A stretch of 40,499 nt of DNA from Fen-1258 sp947085815 (lineage in GTDB: Bacteria > Bacteroidota > Ignavibacteria > Ignavibacteriales > Melioribacteraceae): assembly GCA_947085815.1 (NCBI GenBank), contig CAMTXU010000039.1:1-40499 (forward strand), in the 5' to 3' direction. Under the pieces are notes generated by a model that worked only from the letters and a program-made list of their open reading frames with translations, was not told the origin of the DNA and made no database searches. Each line of letters begins with the position of its first letter. Position 1 is the first letter of the stretch. Shown piece after piece: positions 17,800 through 25,375 of this stretch. Made by a program: the position numbers and the translations under genes.

Positions 17800-17881
17800 G
17801 TCATTGCGGGAGGAACGACCGAAGCAATCACGAAAAGTGTTAGCGATTGCTTCATCCCGATGAATCGGGATTCGCAATGAC
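17800..17881. repeat. REP-like palindromic repeat, copy 2 (GCAATG/GAAGCAATC family)
   Basis: The outer arms TCATTGCG and CGCAATGA and the inner arms GAAGCAATC and GATTGCTTC are perfect complements. A smaller hairpin ATCCCGATGAATCGGGAT sits inside the right half. The left half shares GGAGGAACGACCGAAGCAATC with the copy at 3379-3464, in the same orientation relative to the operon. It lies between fadE and the dienoyl-CoA reductase gene. Confidence 0.88.
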
Positions 17882-17915
17882 TGAAAAACGAAACATCATT
17901 AGAGAAGGGAATGTT

Positions 17916-18803
17916 ATGTCGCAACAAAACTACAACTCACCAATGCTCAAAGAAGGTTCGCTGGAAGGGAAAGTAATTTTAATTACCGGTGGGGGAACCG
18001 GGCTCGGGAAAGCAATGGGAAAATATTTCTCGGAGCTCGGAGCCAAGCTCGTTATAACAAGCCGCAAATTAGATATACTTGAAAAAACAGCCGAAGAAAT
18101 TTCGGAGGCAACAAAAAATGAAGTCTTTCCTTTTCAATGTGATGTATCCGATTACCAACAAGTGGAAGAATTATTAAAAGCATCAATCGAAAAATTTGGT
18201 AAAGTTGATGGTTTGGTAAATAATGCAGCCGGAAATTTTATAAGTCCAACTGAACGACTTTCAAACAAAGCATTTGATATTATCATTAACATTGTATTGA
18301 AGGGAACCTACAACTGCACACTGGCTTTCGGAAAATATTGGATTGAGAAGAAACAAAAAGCAACTGTGCTGAATATTGTAACAACATATTCGTGGACGGG
18401 ATCCGCATTTGTAGTTCCATCAGCAGCAGCCAAAGCCGGAGTTCTTGCCATCACTCGTTCGCTTGCTGTTGAATGGGCAAAGTATGGAATTCGTTTTAAT
18501 GCTATTGCCCCGGGACTCTTTCCAACCAAAGGTGCGTGGGAAAGATTACTGCCGGGCGATCTTCAAAATAAATTTGATCTAAAGAAGAAAGTCCCGCTTC
18601 AAAGAGTTGGTGAACATCAAGAACTTGCAAATTTAGCGGCATATTTAATTTCGGATTTTTCTTCTTACATGAATGGTGAAGTTGTAACAATTGACGGCGG
18701 CGAATGGCTGAATGGAGCCGGTCAGTTCAACATTCTGCAAGCAATCCCCAAAGAACAATGGGATGAAATTGAAAAGATTGTTCGTACTGTAAAAGGAAGC
18801 TAA
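17916..18803 (+). CDS. fadH: 2,4-dienoyl-CoA reductase, SDR family (DECR1-like)
   Basis: This NADPH-dependent auxiliary enzyme of beta-oxidation removes the 2,4-diene formed from polyunsaturated acids. The cofactor loop TGGGTGLGKAMG lies at about 24-35 and NNAAGNF at 102-108. The usual SDR Tyr-x3-Lys is absent (Ser is at that place). Instead Tyr158 precedes Lys173 by 15 residues (TYSWTG, then PSAAAK), the same spacing as Tyr199/Lys214 of mammalian DECR1. The segments around FVVPSAAAKAG, EWAKYGIRFN and the KGS C-terminus also match DECR1. I chose ATG 17916, preceded by AGAAGGGA. The symbol follows the SDR-type B. subtilis FadH, not the iron-sulfur E. coli FadH. It is the sixth gene of the island and lies just after the palindromic repeat. 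Confidence 0.85.
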   Translation: MSQQNYNSPMLKEGSLEGKVILITGGGTGLGKAMGKYFSELGAKLVITSRKLDILEKTAEEISEATKNEVFPFQCDVSDYQQVEELLKASIEKFGKVDGLVNNAAGNFISPTERLSNKAFDIIINIVLKGTYNCTLAFGKYWIEKKQKATVLNIVTTYSWTGSAFVVPSAAAKAGVLAITRSLAVEWAKYGIRFNAIAPGLFPTKGAWERLLPGDLQNKFDLKKKVPLQRVGEHQELANLAAYLISDFSSYMNGEVVTIDGGEWLNGAGQFNILQAIPKEQWDEIEKIVRTVKGS

Positions 18804-18889
18804 ATATTTTGGATTTTACAATTAAATATAATTTCTTCTAAAGTAATTTTTAGAAAATCATTTCCTAAACTTTTATTGAAGATAATTTA

Positions 18890-19351
18890 ATGAAGCCCAC
18901 AAAAAATAAATCCGACTTTAAAAATTATTATGATGTAGTAGTAACTTTTGATAAAGTTGATATGCTGCATATCGTCAACAATGCTGTTTACTTTAATTAC
19001 TTTGAACAAGCCAGAATCAAGTATGCAAAGGATATTGGCTTTCTCCCCCCAAAAGGAATTTCACTTGATGGAACAACTTTTTATATGGTTAGGAATGAAA
19101 TCAATTATCTTAAAGCAGCTCTTTTCGAAGATAGATTGCGTGTATACACAAGAATTGCATATATAAAAAATTCCAGTTTTGGTTTTGAACACATTATAGA
19201 AAATATAGAGACGGGGATTATAATCGCAGAAGGTATGGGTGTGCTTGCTCACGTTGACCCAATCAAGAAAAAATCAATTCCTCTTCCGGAAGAATTTTAT
19301 CAGAAAGTTTTAGGATATGAGTCCAAAGTCGAAATACTCAAATCCAAATAG
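18890..19351 (+). CDS. Acyl-CoA thioesterase, hotdog fold (4HBT)
   Basis: The 153-residue single-domain thioesterase has VVTFDKVDMLHIVNNAVYFN at its start, which contains the conserved Asp and H-x-V-N-N motif (about 18-37). The FEQARIKYAKDIGF helix and typical strands follow. It is a paralogue of the thioesterase at 7976. It lies at the end of the beta-oxidation island, 86 bp after the dienoyl-CoA reductase gene with an AT-rich hairpin in between. It may liberate CoA from intermediates that cannot be degraded. The physiological substrate is unknown. Confidence 0.85.
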   Translation: MKPTKNKSDFKNYYDVVVTFDKVDMLHIVNNAVYFNYFEQARIKYAKDIGFLPPKGISLDGTTFYMVRNEINYLKAALFEDRLRVYTRIAYIKNSSFGFEHIIENIETGIIIAEGMGVLAHVDPIKKKSIPLPEEFYQKVLGYESKVEILKSK

Positions 19352-19511
19352 ACATTCACAACATCTCGTCATTCATAAACAACCTCCTTCTGGTGCAAAC
19401 ATTGTAATTGTTGGAGCTAATATTGGTACGTCTAGTGACGAAAACGGATATTACTTTATTAAAAATGTAACCACAGGGAAATACACTTTAAGGTCTTCTA
19501 TGATTTGGTAA
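19352..19511 (+). pseudogene. Remnant of a carboxypeptidase-regulatory-like (CarboxypepD_reg) domain
   Basis: A frame running out of the thioesterase 3' end encodes QPPSGANIVIVGANIGTSSD, followed by ENGYYFIKNVTTGKYTLRSS. This is the Ig-like fold common at the N-terminus of TonB-dependent receptors and CarboxypepD_reg proteins of Bacteroidota. It stops after the first repeat with no receptor barrel, signal peptide or start codon of its own. It is a leftover fragment of an outer-membrane protein gene. The following 140 bp shows no coding sequence I can support. Confidence 0.6.
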
Positions 19512-19582
19512 GAGACTTCAGCTTTTGCAGATTAAAAAAACGAATTAAGTTTTTTGCAGAACAATACAAAGACCAAAGAAAA

Positions 19583-19638
19583 AGTTTTTAGAATGCTCAA
19601 AAAAACCCCGTCATTACAAGACTGGCTTTCTAAAAACT
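19583..19638. repeat. Perfect 11-bp inverted repeat with 34-bp spacer
   Basis: AGTTTTTAGAA (19583-19593) and TTCTAAAAACT (19628-19638) are exact reverse complements in the gap between the CarboxypepD_reg remnant and the convergent outer-membrane protein gene. It could be the end of a decayed element or a weak bidirectional terminator. No transposase is nearby. Confidence 0.45.
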
Positions 19639-19654
19639 AACAGCTCAATGCTGC

Positions 19655-22312
19655 TTAAATATCGAACCAATAAGAAAACTTCACTGCAAGTACGTTGTTG
19701 CCTTCACTCTTCAATAAATTTTTCCAGTCTCTTCCAAGAGAAAAATCTCCCGGATCGTCAAAATTGGATTGATCATGCGACCAAACTAAATAGAGTATAG
19801 AGCCGGGCATAACTTCCCACCTTAATACGGCAGTTCCTCTCAAAGATTTGTAGTTAAAGTTTGGATTTCCGATCCGGAAAATTTGTGCTGGACCGCTTCC
19901 GTCAGGATCAACATTATAAACTCCGGTATTGGTGTCGAAGCTGATTGATGAACCATTCTTTCCATATTCATTAAAAGTAGTTGTGCGTGGAAAAACCAGC
20001 TCTTTGAAATTATTATAATTACCCACAGCAAATAACGGCTGCAAGAAAAGTTGCAGACTGATTGTTGGTGTAAAAGTCCAGTTCAATCTAATATTTGCAG
20101 CCAATGTTTTTTGCGCAATAGTAGCAAATACATAGCGGGTTCCAAATGTGTTTGTTGCCGCTGGATCTGTAAAATTCCCGACCCACATCCGGTTGTCATT
20201 ATTTACTTCATATTCCGGTCCGATACTGAAATTCATTTGTGTATTCGGTCGCCACTGGATTTCAAAACCCAAAGACCGCCCCACACCACCAATATCATCC
20301 TTGAAATAAGACCCCGAAACGTCAAAGATTATTTTTTCGCGGCTGTCAGTGCTTGCGTTAATGCTTGCCTGGAATCCAGACGGCTGAGCTACAAGCGGAC
20401 CACCGCGTGTTGCCGTTTTATTCATGGTTTCGAAACTATAACTTGCTCTTATTCCAAGATTCCAATAATTCAAGAATGTAAAACTGGAATTAAGCCATAA
20501 GAAATTGCTTAACTGATTACCTTCAAAATCATAACTGCGAGCATGTGATAAATAAATTTGTTTTCTTCTGAAGACACTGTCCGGATCAAACCATTTATAA
20601 CCAAGAACTATATGCCCGTTTATTCTGTCTGCCATCCATTGAAATCCAAGATCATTATTTTCAAAACCGGGAGTGACGGCGCCCAGTGCGGCGTTAAGAT
20701 AAAAATTTCCTTGCTGTTTATTCAACATAACTCTTCCATATAAACCGGACAGAGAAGTAAGACCCGGATTAAAAGTTGCGTAAGTGGCATCAGGGCGTTG
20801 AAAATATCTGTAAAATTTTTTTTGAAGTGATTGTAGAAAATCTTTTGTACCGCTTACATATGAGCCCACAACCGCACCCGCAAGCGCATATTCTTTATTC
20901 TCGCCAATATAAGTGTAGCCGTCAAATCCTAAAGTAAAAGCATTCTTGGCTAAATTATTTTGTAAACCATTCTCATTTAAGCCCCGATTGACGGAAGTGA
21001 ACATTAAGCCAAGTGATTGATCCCCGTCGTTAAATTCCCGCTTTGCTCTAAAGACACCATAATGAGTTACTGGTTCAACTTCCTCGCTGGTTTGATTGCC
21101 GTTCTTATATAAAGTTGCAAAGGTTCTTTCAGTTAGAGCAGAGACAGCGCCTATTGTTGTTTTGTCATCTAACTTTCCTGAAAGTTTTGCTGCGCCTAAA
21201 ATTCTGGTCTCTTTTGGATATTTAATATAATCCGCAGAAGATGTTGATCCGCTTGGTGAGCGTCCAATTCTTCTTGAATAAAAAAGCTCGGGCCATCCAA
21301 AATTAAAACCCCAATTATTATTTACACCCCCTATTCCAAACATGAAATTGTTAGAACCCTCAATGAAAAATGGTCTTTTTTCTTGGAAGTATGACTCGGA
21401 GGCAGAAAGATTTATTACTGCAGGATCAACTTCGACCTGTCCAAAATCCGGGTTCAATGTAGCATCAATATTTAGATTAGTACCGAGTCCAATTTTTATA
21501 TCTGCGCCAAAAGATGTTTTATACTGACTCGATTTATAGAATGGATCGTTCGCATCGTGCACTAAATATTGCGCTTTCTGCACAGCATACGGAAGTATTT
21601 CTAATCTTTGTTTTGGTTTGATTCCATCCAAACCCTCGAGCGAAGCAAATCTGGAAACGAACCCGCTCTCATTTTTTGGCACCATTACAAAAAACGATTT
21701 TTCATTATTGCGTTTTATCTCTCTTGTAAAATTTACGCCCCACGTCATCCGCTCAGCTTCTTTGAAGCGCAATTGAGAAAATGGAATTTTCATTTCCACA
21801 TACCAGCCGGATTCATCAACAGAAGTTTTTGCCTCCCATACCCCATCCCAGGTTCCGTCATCCCAACTATCGTTGAACAATACTCCATCCACTAACGTGC
21901 CGCCTGCATTAACGGCAAAATAGTTTCCGGTTCGTTTATCATTGAAGGCATCAACATAAAATCCAAACCAATCTGAATTTGTATATCCATCACGTCTGGC
22001 AAGACTAGCATCAATCGATTCCGGCTTGGTATCGTATAAATGGGCGGCCACATAAAGATTGTTCTCATCATACGCAATCCACACTTCGGTTTTTTCTGTC
22101 GCGGCGGCTCCTTCTACCGGATCTCTCTGAATAAAATCTTTTATCGGCTCGCTTTGCCAAATTGGCTCGGTAAGTTTGCCATCTAATTTTATGGAATTGT
22201 CTTTTGCTTTGTATGCGGGCACAATTTTTTGTGTACCTGTTTTATTGCCTCCTGCAAAGATCAACGTGTTGACAATAATAAGCATTAAAAAAAATAGTAA
22301 TGCTTTTTTCAT
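19655..22312 (-). CDS. CBM9-like / DUF5916 domain outer-membrane protein
   Basis: The 885-residue protein starts with a signal peptide (MKKALLFFLMLIIVNTLIFA). A carbohydrate-binding family 9-like domain follows at about 33-240, with IKLDGKLTEPIW at its start, YDENNLYVAAHLYD, and DSDWFGFYVD-like motifs near NSDWFGFYVDAF. The rest (about 250-885) is rich in alternating aromatic/polar strands, GNFYLNAALG-type segments and a terminal KFSYWFDI, which resembles the DUF5916 region predicted to form an outer-membrane beta-barrel. The function of such proteins is not established. A role in surface polysaccharide or peptide binding is possible. The gene is monocistronic and convergent with the fad island. 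A long gap with nested repeats lies upstream. Confidence 0.8.
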   Translation of the reverse strand: MKKALLFFLMLIIVNTLIFAGGNKTGTQKIVPAYKAKDNSIKLDGKLTEPIWQSEPIKDFIQRDPVEGAAATEKTEVWIAYDENNLYVAAHLYDTKPESIDASLARRDGYTNSDWFGFYVDAFNDKRTGNYFAVNAGGTLVDGVLFNDSWDDGTWDGVWEAKTSVDESGWYVEMKIPFSQLRFKEAERMTWGVNFTREIKRNNEKSFFVMVPKNESGFVSRFASLEGLDGIKPKQRLEILPYAVQKAQYLVHDANDPFYKSSQYKTSFGADIKIGLGTNLNIDATLNPDFGQVEVDPAVINLSASESYFQEKRPFFIEGSNNFMFGIGGVNNNWGFNFGWPELFYSRRIGRSPSGSTSSADYIKYPKETRILGAAKLSGKLDDKTTIGAVSALTERTFATLYKNGNQTSEEVEPVTHYGVFRAKREFNDGDQSLGLMFTSVNRGLNENGLQNNLAKNAFTLGFDGYTYIGENKEYALAGAVVGSYVSGTKDFLQSLQKKFYRYFQRPDATYATFNPGLTSLSGLYGRVMLNKQQGNFYLNAALGAVTPGFENNDLGFQWMADRINGHIVLGYKWFDPDSVFRRKQIYLSHARSYDFEGNQLSNFLWLNSSFTFLNYWNLGIRASYSFETMNKTATRGGPLVAQPSGFQASINASTDSREKIIFDVSGSYFKDDIGGVGRSLGFEIQWRPNTQMNFSIGPEYEVNNDNRMWVGNFTDPAATNTFGTRYVFATIAQKTLAANIRLNWTFTPTISLQLFLQPLFAVGNYNNFKELVFPRTTTFNEYGKNGSSISFDTNTGVYNVDPDGSGPAQIFRIGNPNFNYKSLRGTAVLRWEVMPGSILYLVWSHDQSNFDDPGDFSLGRDWKNLLKSEGNNVLAVKFSYWFDI

Positions 22313-22419
22313 AAGACTCCCTTCGTTTTATAAAATTTCTGAAATTCTCAGTAATTTAGACTGACGAAAGGAAGAAAGGTTGCTTAATGGTGTAGAGAAA
22401 CTTTTCCGCAGAAGAAATA

Positions 22420-22452
22420 AAAACCCAACTAATTGTTTAATTGGGCTTTTAT
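22420..22452. terminator. Rho-independent terminator, bidirectional, at the end of the ECF sigma operon
   Basis: AAAACCCAACTAATT and AATTGGGCTTTT form a stem of about 7-9 bp with A-runs on one side and T-runs on the other. It lies 185 bp beyond the stop of the DUF4252 gene (minus strand) and upstream of the CBM9-like gene, so it could separate the two minus-strand units. Confidence 0.65.
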
Positions 22453-22525
22453 CTTTAGGAGGCTTCTAATCACATGGTGATGCCAAGGCAAAACTATTTT
22501 TTTATTTAATAGAACGCTGAAAAAC

Positions 22526-22580
22526 GCAGACCCGCCTGCCATACCTGCGGCAGATAAACCGGACGGGCAGGTAAAGCAGA
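22526..22580. repeat. GC-rich palindromic element apparently inserted into another repeat, flanked by GCAGA duplication
   Basis: The flanks read as AACGCTGAAAAACGCAGA and TTTCCGCTGATCA, which join into one continuous repeat-like sequence if the middle is removed. The middle (22531-22575) contains CCCGCCTGCC, CCTGCGGCAG and GGACGGGCAGG and is bounded on both sides by GCAGA. The 325-bp gap (22313-22637) holds this, the terminator, and nothing else that I can support. Confidence 0.55.
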
Positions 22581-22637
22581 TTTCCGCTGATCATTTTTGT
22601 TATTTTTAGAAGTCCCCTTTAGATAATGAAATGTTTT

Positions 22638-23234
22638 TTAATCTTTCTCTTTGCTCTTCATTTTATCAAGTCCCGGAATATTTAGCTGTTTGGTTAGATT
22701 TCCAATTTTAGCCAAATCTATTTTGCCCACAATATTTACGCAGGTTACTTTTCCGAAAGGATCTGGTTTATCTGATTTGTCAGATTCTCCTCCCTTTGAC
22801 AATGAAAGAATTGCTAACCCTTCAAATTCGCCGTTAGAAGATCTCTTTATATAGATGTTTGTCAAATTATCCTTATTGTTTGTGCGAACAATTCGATCCC
22901 AACCTTTTGACTGCAGGTTTTTATCCATAACGCTAAGAGAACCTTCCATATCTGTAATTGAGCTTTTATCGATCTTGTATTCGTTAACCTGAACAAGTTT
23001 TAATCCGCCTACAACATCTCCCAATCCGTCACTTTTGTCCTGAGCCATGCCTGCCACCATCTTTAACAAAGTTTCTTCAAGATATACTTCGGACAATGAT
23101 TCGGCATTGTTCAACCCCGGAAGGTTTTTGTAGTTAATATATCCGGGATACTTTGTATAATCTTCTTTCTGTTGAGCGAAAAGAGTGCCGCCAATCAAAA
23201 AGAATAAAACGAGCAGTGCTTTAATTTTTTTCAT
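22638..23234 (-). CDS. DUF4252 domain-containing exported protein
   Basis: The 198-residue protein has a signal peptide (MKKIKALLVLFFLIGGTLFAQ). The mature part begins with a predicted helix and contains YPGYINYKNLPGL and an EVYLEETLLKMVAGMAQ helix, followed by VVGGLKLVQVNEYKID. The whole sequence fits DUF4252, an uncharacterised family typical of Bacteroidota and often encoded with ECF sigma factors. The start overlaps the anti-sigma stop by 14 bp, so it is the third gene of the sigma operon. I infer an envelope protein controlled by that sigma factor or by its anti-sigma. The biochemical role is unknown. Confidence 0.75.
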   Translation of the reverse strand: MKKIKALLVLFFLIGGTLFAQQKEDYTKYPGYINYKNLPGLNNAESLSEVYLEETLLKMVAGMAQDKSDGLGDVVGGLKLVQVNEYKIDKSSITDMEGSLSVMDKNLQSKGWDRIVRTNNKDNLTNIYIKRSSNGEFEGLAILSLSKGGESDKSDKPDPFGKVTCVNIVGKIDLAKIGNLTKQLNIPGLDKMKSKEKD

Positions 23235-23790
23235 TTTTGTCTCCTTCTAATAAGTTATTTACAATTCCGATGCTATGATTGAACGGTTTTGCGACCGCGT
23301 TGCCGAAAACTTTTTTTTGCAGCGTTGAATGAGTCTCATTAAAATATTTGCCAACAAGCTCCAATGCGTACTTTGCTTGTTTCTCCGCCACAGTAATTTC
23401 AGCGGTTGAATAATTATACTGAACCGGTTTATTTATGATAAGAGAGGTTATAACAGCCGCGATTAATATAACGCTTGTTGCGGCAGAGATTATAGGTCGT
23501 GAAAATATTATCGATAGAAAATCGAAGACAAATTTATTTCGGATTGTTTTAGCCGGGACGTTTCTGTGCTCGATCTTCTTAAGGAGTTCCGGAGGCGCCT
23601 CTTCTTCTCCGAGTTGTTTTACTTCGTTTGCGGTTCTTTTATAGGAATTTAGAAGATCACGCACTTCTTCGTTCCGGGACGCTATGTACATCACTTTAAT
23701 TTTATCATTCAGTGACGCGTCTCCGTAAGCGACCGAAATAATTTTATTCAACAATTCTTCGGTTATTTCAGATGACTTCTTGCGGTTCAT
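23221..23790 (-). CDS. Membrane-bound anti-sigma factor-like protein
   Basis: The 189-residue protein has a short cytoplasmic N-terminal domain (1-105) rich in charged helices. One membrane helix (about 108-120, SAATSVILIAAVITSLII) and a short extracytoplasmic end follow. This is the topology of anti-sigma factors, and the gene overlaps the 3' end of the ECF sigma gene by 23 bp. No zinc-binding HxxxCxxC motif of the ZAS class is visible, so recognition of the sigma factor must use another domain type. The function is inferred from position and topology. Confidence 0.65.
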   Translation of the reverse strand: MNRKKSSEITEELLNKIISVAYGDASLNDKIKVMYIASRNEEVRDLLNSYKRTANEVKQLGEEEAPPELLKKIEHRNVPAKTIRNKFVFDFLSIIFSRPIISAATSVILIAAVITSLIINKPVQYNYSTAEITVAEKQAKYALELVGKYFNETHSTLQKKVFGNAVAKPFNHSIGIVNNLLEGDKNEKN

Positions 23791-24301
23791 ATTCTTTTAA
23801 TTCCTCTTGTAATTTTTTTCTTGCTCTAAGCAAATAAACTTTTACAGAATTAAGCGGCAACTCAAGCGCGGCGCTGATCTCTTTGTATTTCAGCCCTTCA
23901 ATTTCGTAAAGCACAAAGACGCTTCTTAAATTCTCCGGCAATCTTTGAATTGCCTCTTTCACTTTCGACGCCATCATTCTAAAGTGCGTTGTTAAATAGG
24001 GATTATCATTATTGCTATTAGCGCTGTAAGTATCTTCAAAGAGTTCATCAATCTCACTCTCGCGGTTAACAGAGACCGAGCGTTTGCGTAAATAATCGAT
24101 GCACAAATTATTGGTTGTTTTTATAATCCACGTCTTTGCCGCCAGAAGATTAAATTTGTCTATGTTCTGCCAGATTCTAATCATGACTTCCTGTGTAACG
24201 TCGTCAGCGTCCATTTTATTTTTCAGCATATACATCGAATAAGTGTAAATCTTATTTTTGTATTGTTGAATTAAGAAACGATATCGTTGTTCTTCTAACA
24301 T
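23768..24301 (-). CDS. ECF-type RNA polymerase sigma factor (RpoE-like)
   Basis: This 177-residue sigma-70 group 4 protein has region 2 at about 8-75, with DADDVTQEVMIRIWQNID and the WIIKTTNNLCIDYLRKRS stretch that binds the -10 element. Region 4 lies near 110-165, with LPENLRSVFVLYEIEGLKYKEIS and the HTH ending in NSVKVYLLRARKKL. It directs transcription of a small regulon, probably linked to envelope stress, and is the first gene of a three-gene operon with the membrane protein and the DUF4252 gene. It is divergent from the VOC gene (97-bp gap). The ECF family is known. The inducing signal is not. Confidence 0.9.
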   Translation of the reverse strand: MLEEQRYRFLIQQYKNKIYTYSMYMLKNKMDADDVTQEVMIRIWQNIDKFNLLAAKTWIIKTTNNLCIDYLRKRSVSVNRESEIDELFEDTYSANSNNDNPYLTTHFRMMASKVKEAIQRLPENLRSVFVLYEIEGLKYKEISAALELPLNSVKVYLLRARKKLQEELKEYEPQEVI

Positions 24302-24398
24302 ATTTTGTTTTCAGTATTAGAGACGAATTTAACCGCGCTATTGTTACATTGTTTATTTAGAATTATTTTCAAAGTAAAAGTTAGAAAGGATATTGCCA

Positions 24399-24788
24399 AT
24401 GTCTAATAATAATGCGGAAATTGGAACAATCGGCTGGACAGATTTAACAATTGCAAATGCCGAAGAAGTGCGGGATTTTTACTGCAAAGTAGTCGGTTGG
24501 AAGCCACAGCATTTATCAATGGGGCAATATGATGATTATGTTATGAATACTCCGGAAACAGAAACAAGCATTGCCGGAGTTTGTCATGCTAGAGGTGTTA
24601 ACGCTGAATTACCCGCCCAATGGCTAATTTATATTACCGTTGCGAATATTGATGATAGCATTGCCTCGTGTAAAAAACTTGGCGGAAAAATATTAGTTGA
24701 GTCTAAAAACTACAGCGGCATTGGAATGTACTGCGTAATCCAGGATCCGGCTGGGGCTGTTTGCGCACTGTTTGAACCGAAATCGTAG
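24399..24788 (+). CDS. VOC superfamily (glyoxalase/bleomycin-resistance-like) protein
   Basis: The 129-residue protein has the two beta-alpha-beta-beta-beta modules of the VOC fold: IGTIGWTDLTIANAEEVRDF at the start, FYCKVVGWKP, then a second module from WLIYITVANIDDSIASCKKL to DPAGAVCALFEP. The W-x-D-L start resembles the CFP30B/CFP32-like subgroup. I chose ATG 24399, preceded by AGAAAGGA with 9 bp spacing. The substrate is unknown. The stop codon lies within a 67-bp inverted repeat that extends to the next gene's ribosome binding site. Confidence 0.8.
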   Translation: MSNNNAEIGTIGWTDLTIANAEEVRDFYCKVVGWKPQHLSMGQYDDYVMNTPETETSIAGVCHARGVNAELPAQWLIYITVANIDDSIASCKKLGGKILVESKNYSGIGMYCVIQDPAGAVCALFEPKS

Positions 24789-24850
24789 AACAGATTTTTA
24801 ATCTGTTCATTAATCGGTTAAAAAACGCCAGATTAAAAATTTACGCTACG
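24784..24850. repeat. 67-bp imperfect inverted repeat spanning a stop codon and a ribosome binding site
   Basis: The outer arms are CGTAG and CTACG. Each 25-bp end, read inwards, shares ATTTTTAATCTG, and 18 of 25 positions agree. The left arm alone folds into a perfect 9-bp hairpin (GAACAGATT, loop TTT, AATCTGTTC). The VOC stop codon TAG is inside the left arm, and the CGGAG preceding the next gene overlaps the right end. Confidence 0.7.
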
Positions 24851-24858
24851 GAGTATTA

Positions 24859-25356
24859 ATGAAAAGGCTAGATTTTCAACCGGCTAAATCAAAAGAGGAA
24901 TTCCGCAGTAATTACAAGTTGCACGATCTGGCGGAACGCGCGGGAAAAAACTTGCTTGTTCAGTGGGGTATTGATTTCAAAATGTTTGGTGAAGATAAAC
25001 GTTACGAAAAGATTTGGGAAAAGGGGGAAGATAAACCGGACGTTATAATAGATTACAAAGAAAAAAAAGCATTGCTCGATTGGAAAGGCAAGCACACAGG
25101 AACATTTTTGGTAAACTCACGAGCGATAAATTCATATTTGCGGTGGCAGAAAAAAATTAACATCCCTGTGATAATTGCTTTTATTATTTTTGATGAGAAC
25201 AATCGCTTGATCGACAGACGCCTTGCCTTTTTGCCGGTGCATAAATTTATAGATTCAGAAACAGAGCAGTGGGATAAAAATAAAACGGTTGAATTCAAAG
25301 AAGAACTGCCGAAATTTACAAAAGAGAATCTATTGAAATTCTTATTTGAAAATTAA
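24859..25356 (+). CDS. Uncharacterised protein with a possible PD-(D/E)XK-like signature
   Basis: I do not recognise this 165-residue protein. It contains LHDLAERAGKNLL (an early Glu), then KPDVIIDYKEKKALLDWKGK. A P-D-x-x-x strand followed about ten residues later by L-D-W-K is the pattern of the PD-(D/E)XK nuclease-like fold, with hydrophobic strands INIPVIIAFIIF and a final helix. The fold is suggested by motif spacing only. It could alternatively be a related non-nuclease fold. It has an ACGGAG-like ribosome binding site. The next gene starts 20 bp downstream. No restriction-modification partner is present. Confidence 0.55.
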   Translation: MKRLDFQPAKSKEEFRSNYKLHDLAERAGKNLLVQWGIDFKMFGEDKRYEKIWEKGEDKPDVIIDYKEKKALLDWKGKHTGTFLVNSRAINSYLRWQKKINIPVIIAFIIFDENNRLIDRRLAFLPVHKFIDSETEQWDKNKTVEFKEELPKFTKENLLKFLFEN

Positions 25357-25375
25357 CATAAGCGTTGAATGAAAA

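Noticed and set aside
17847..17915. A longer dienoyl-CoA reductase with 23 extra residues
   Set aside because: The extension runs through the palindromic repeat; the ATG at 17916 has a good ribosome binding site and fits the family start.
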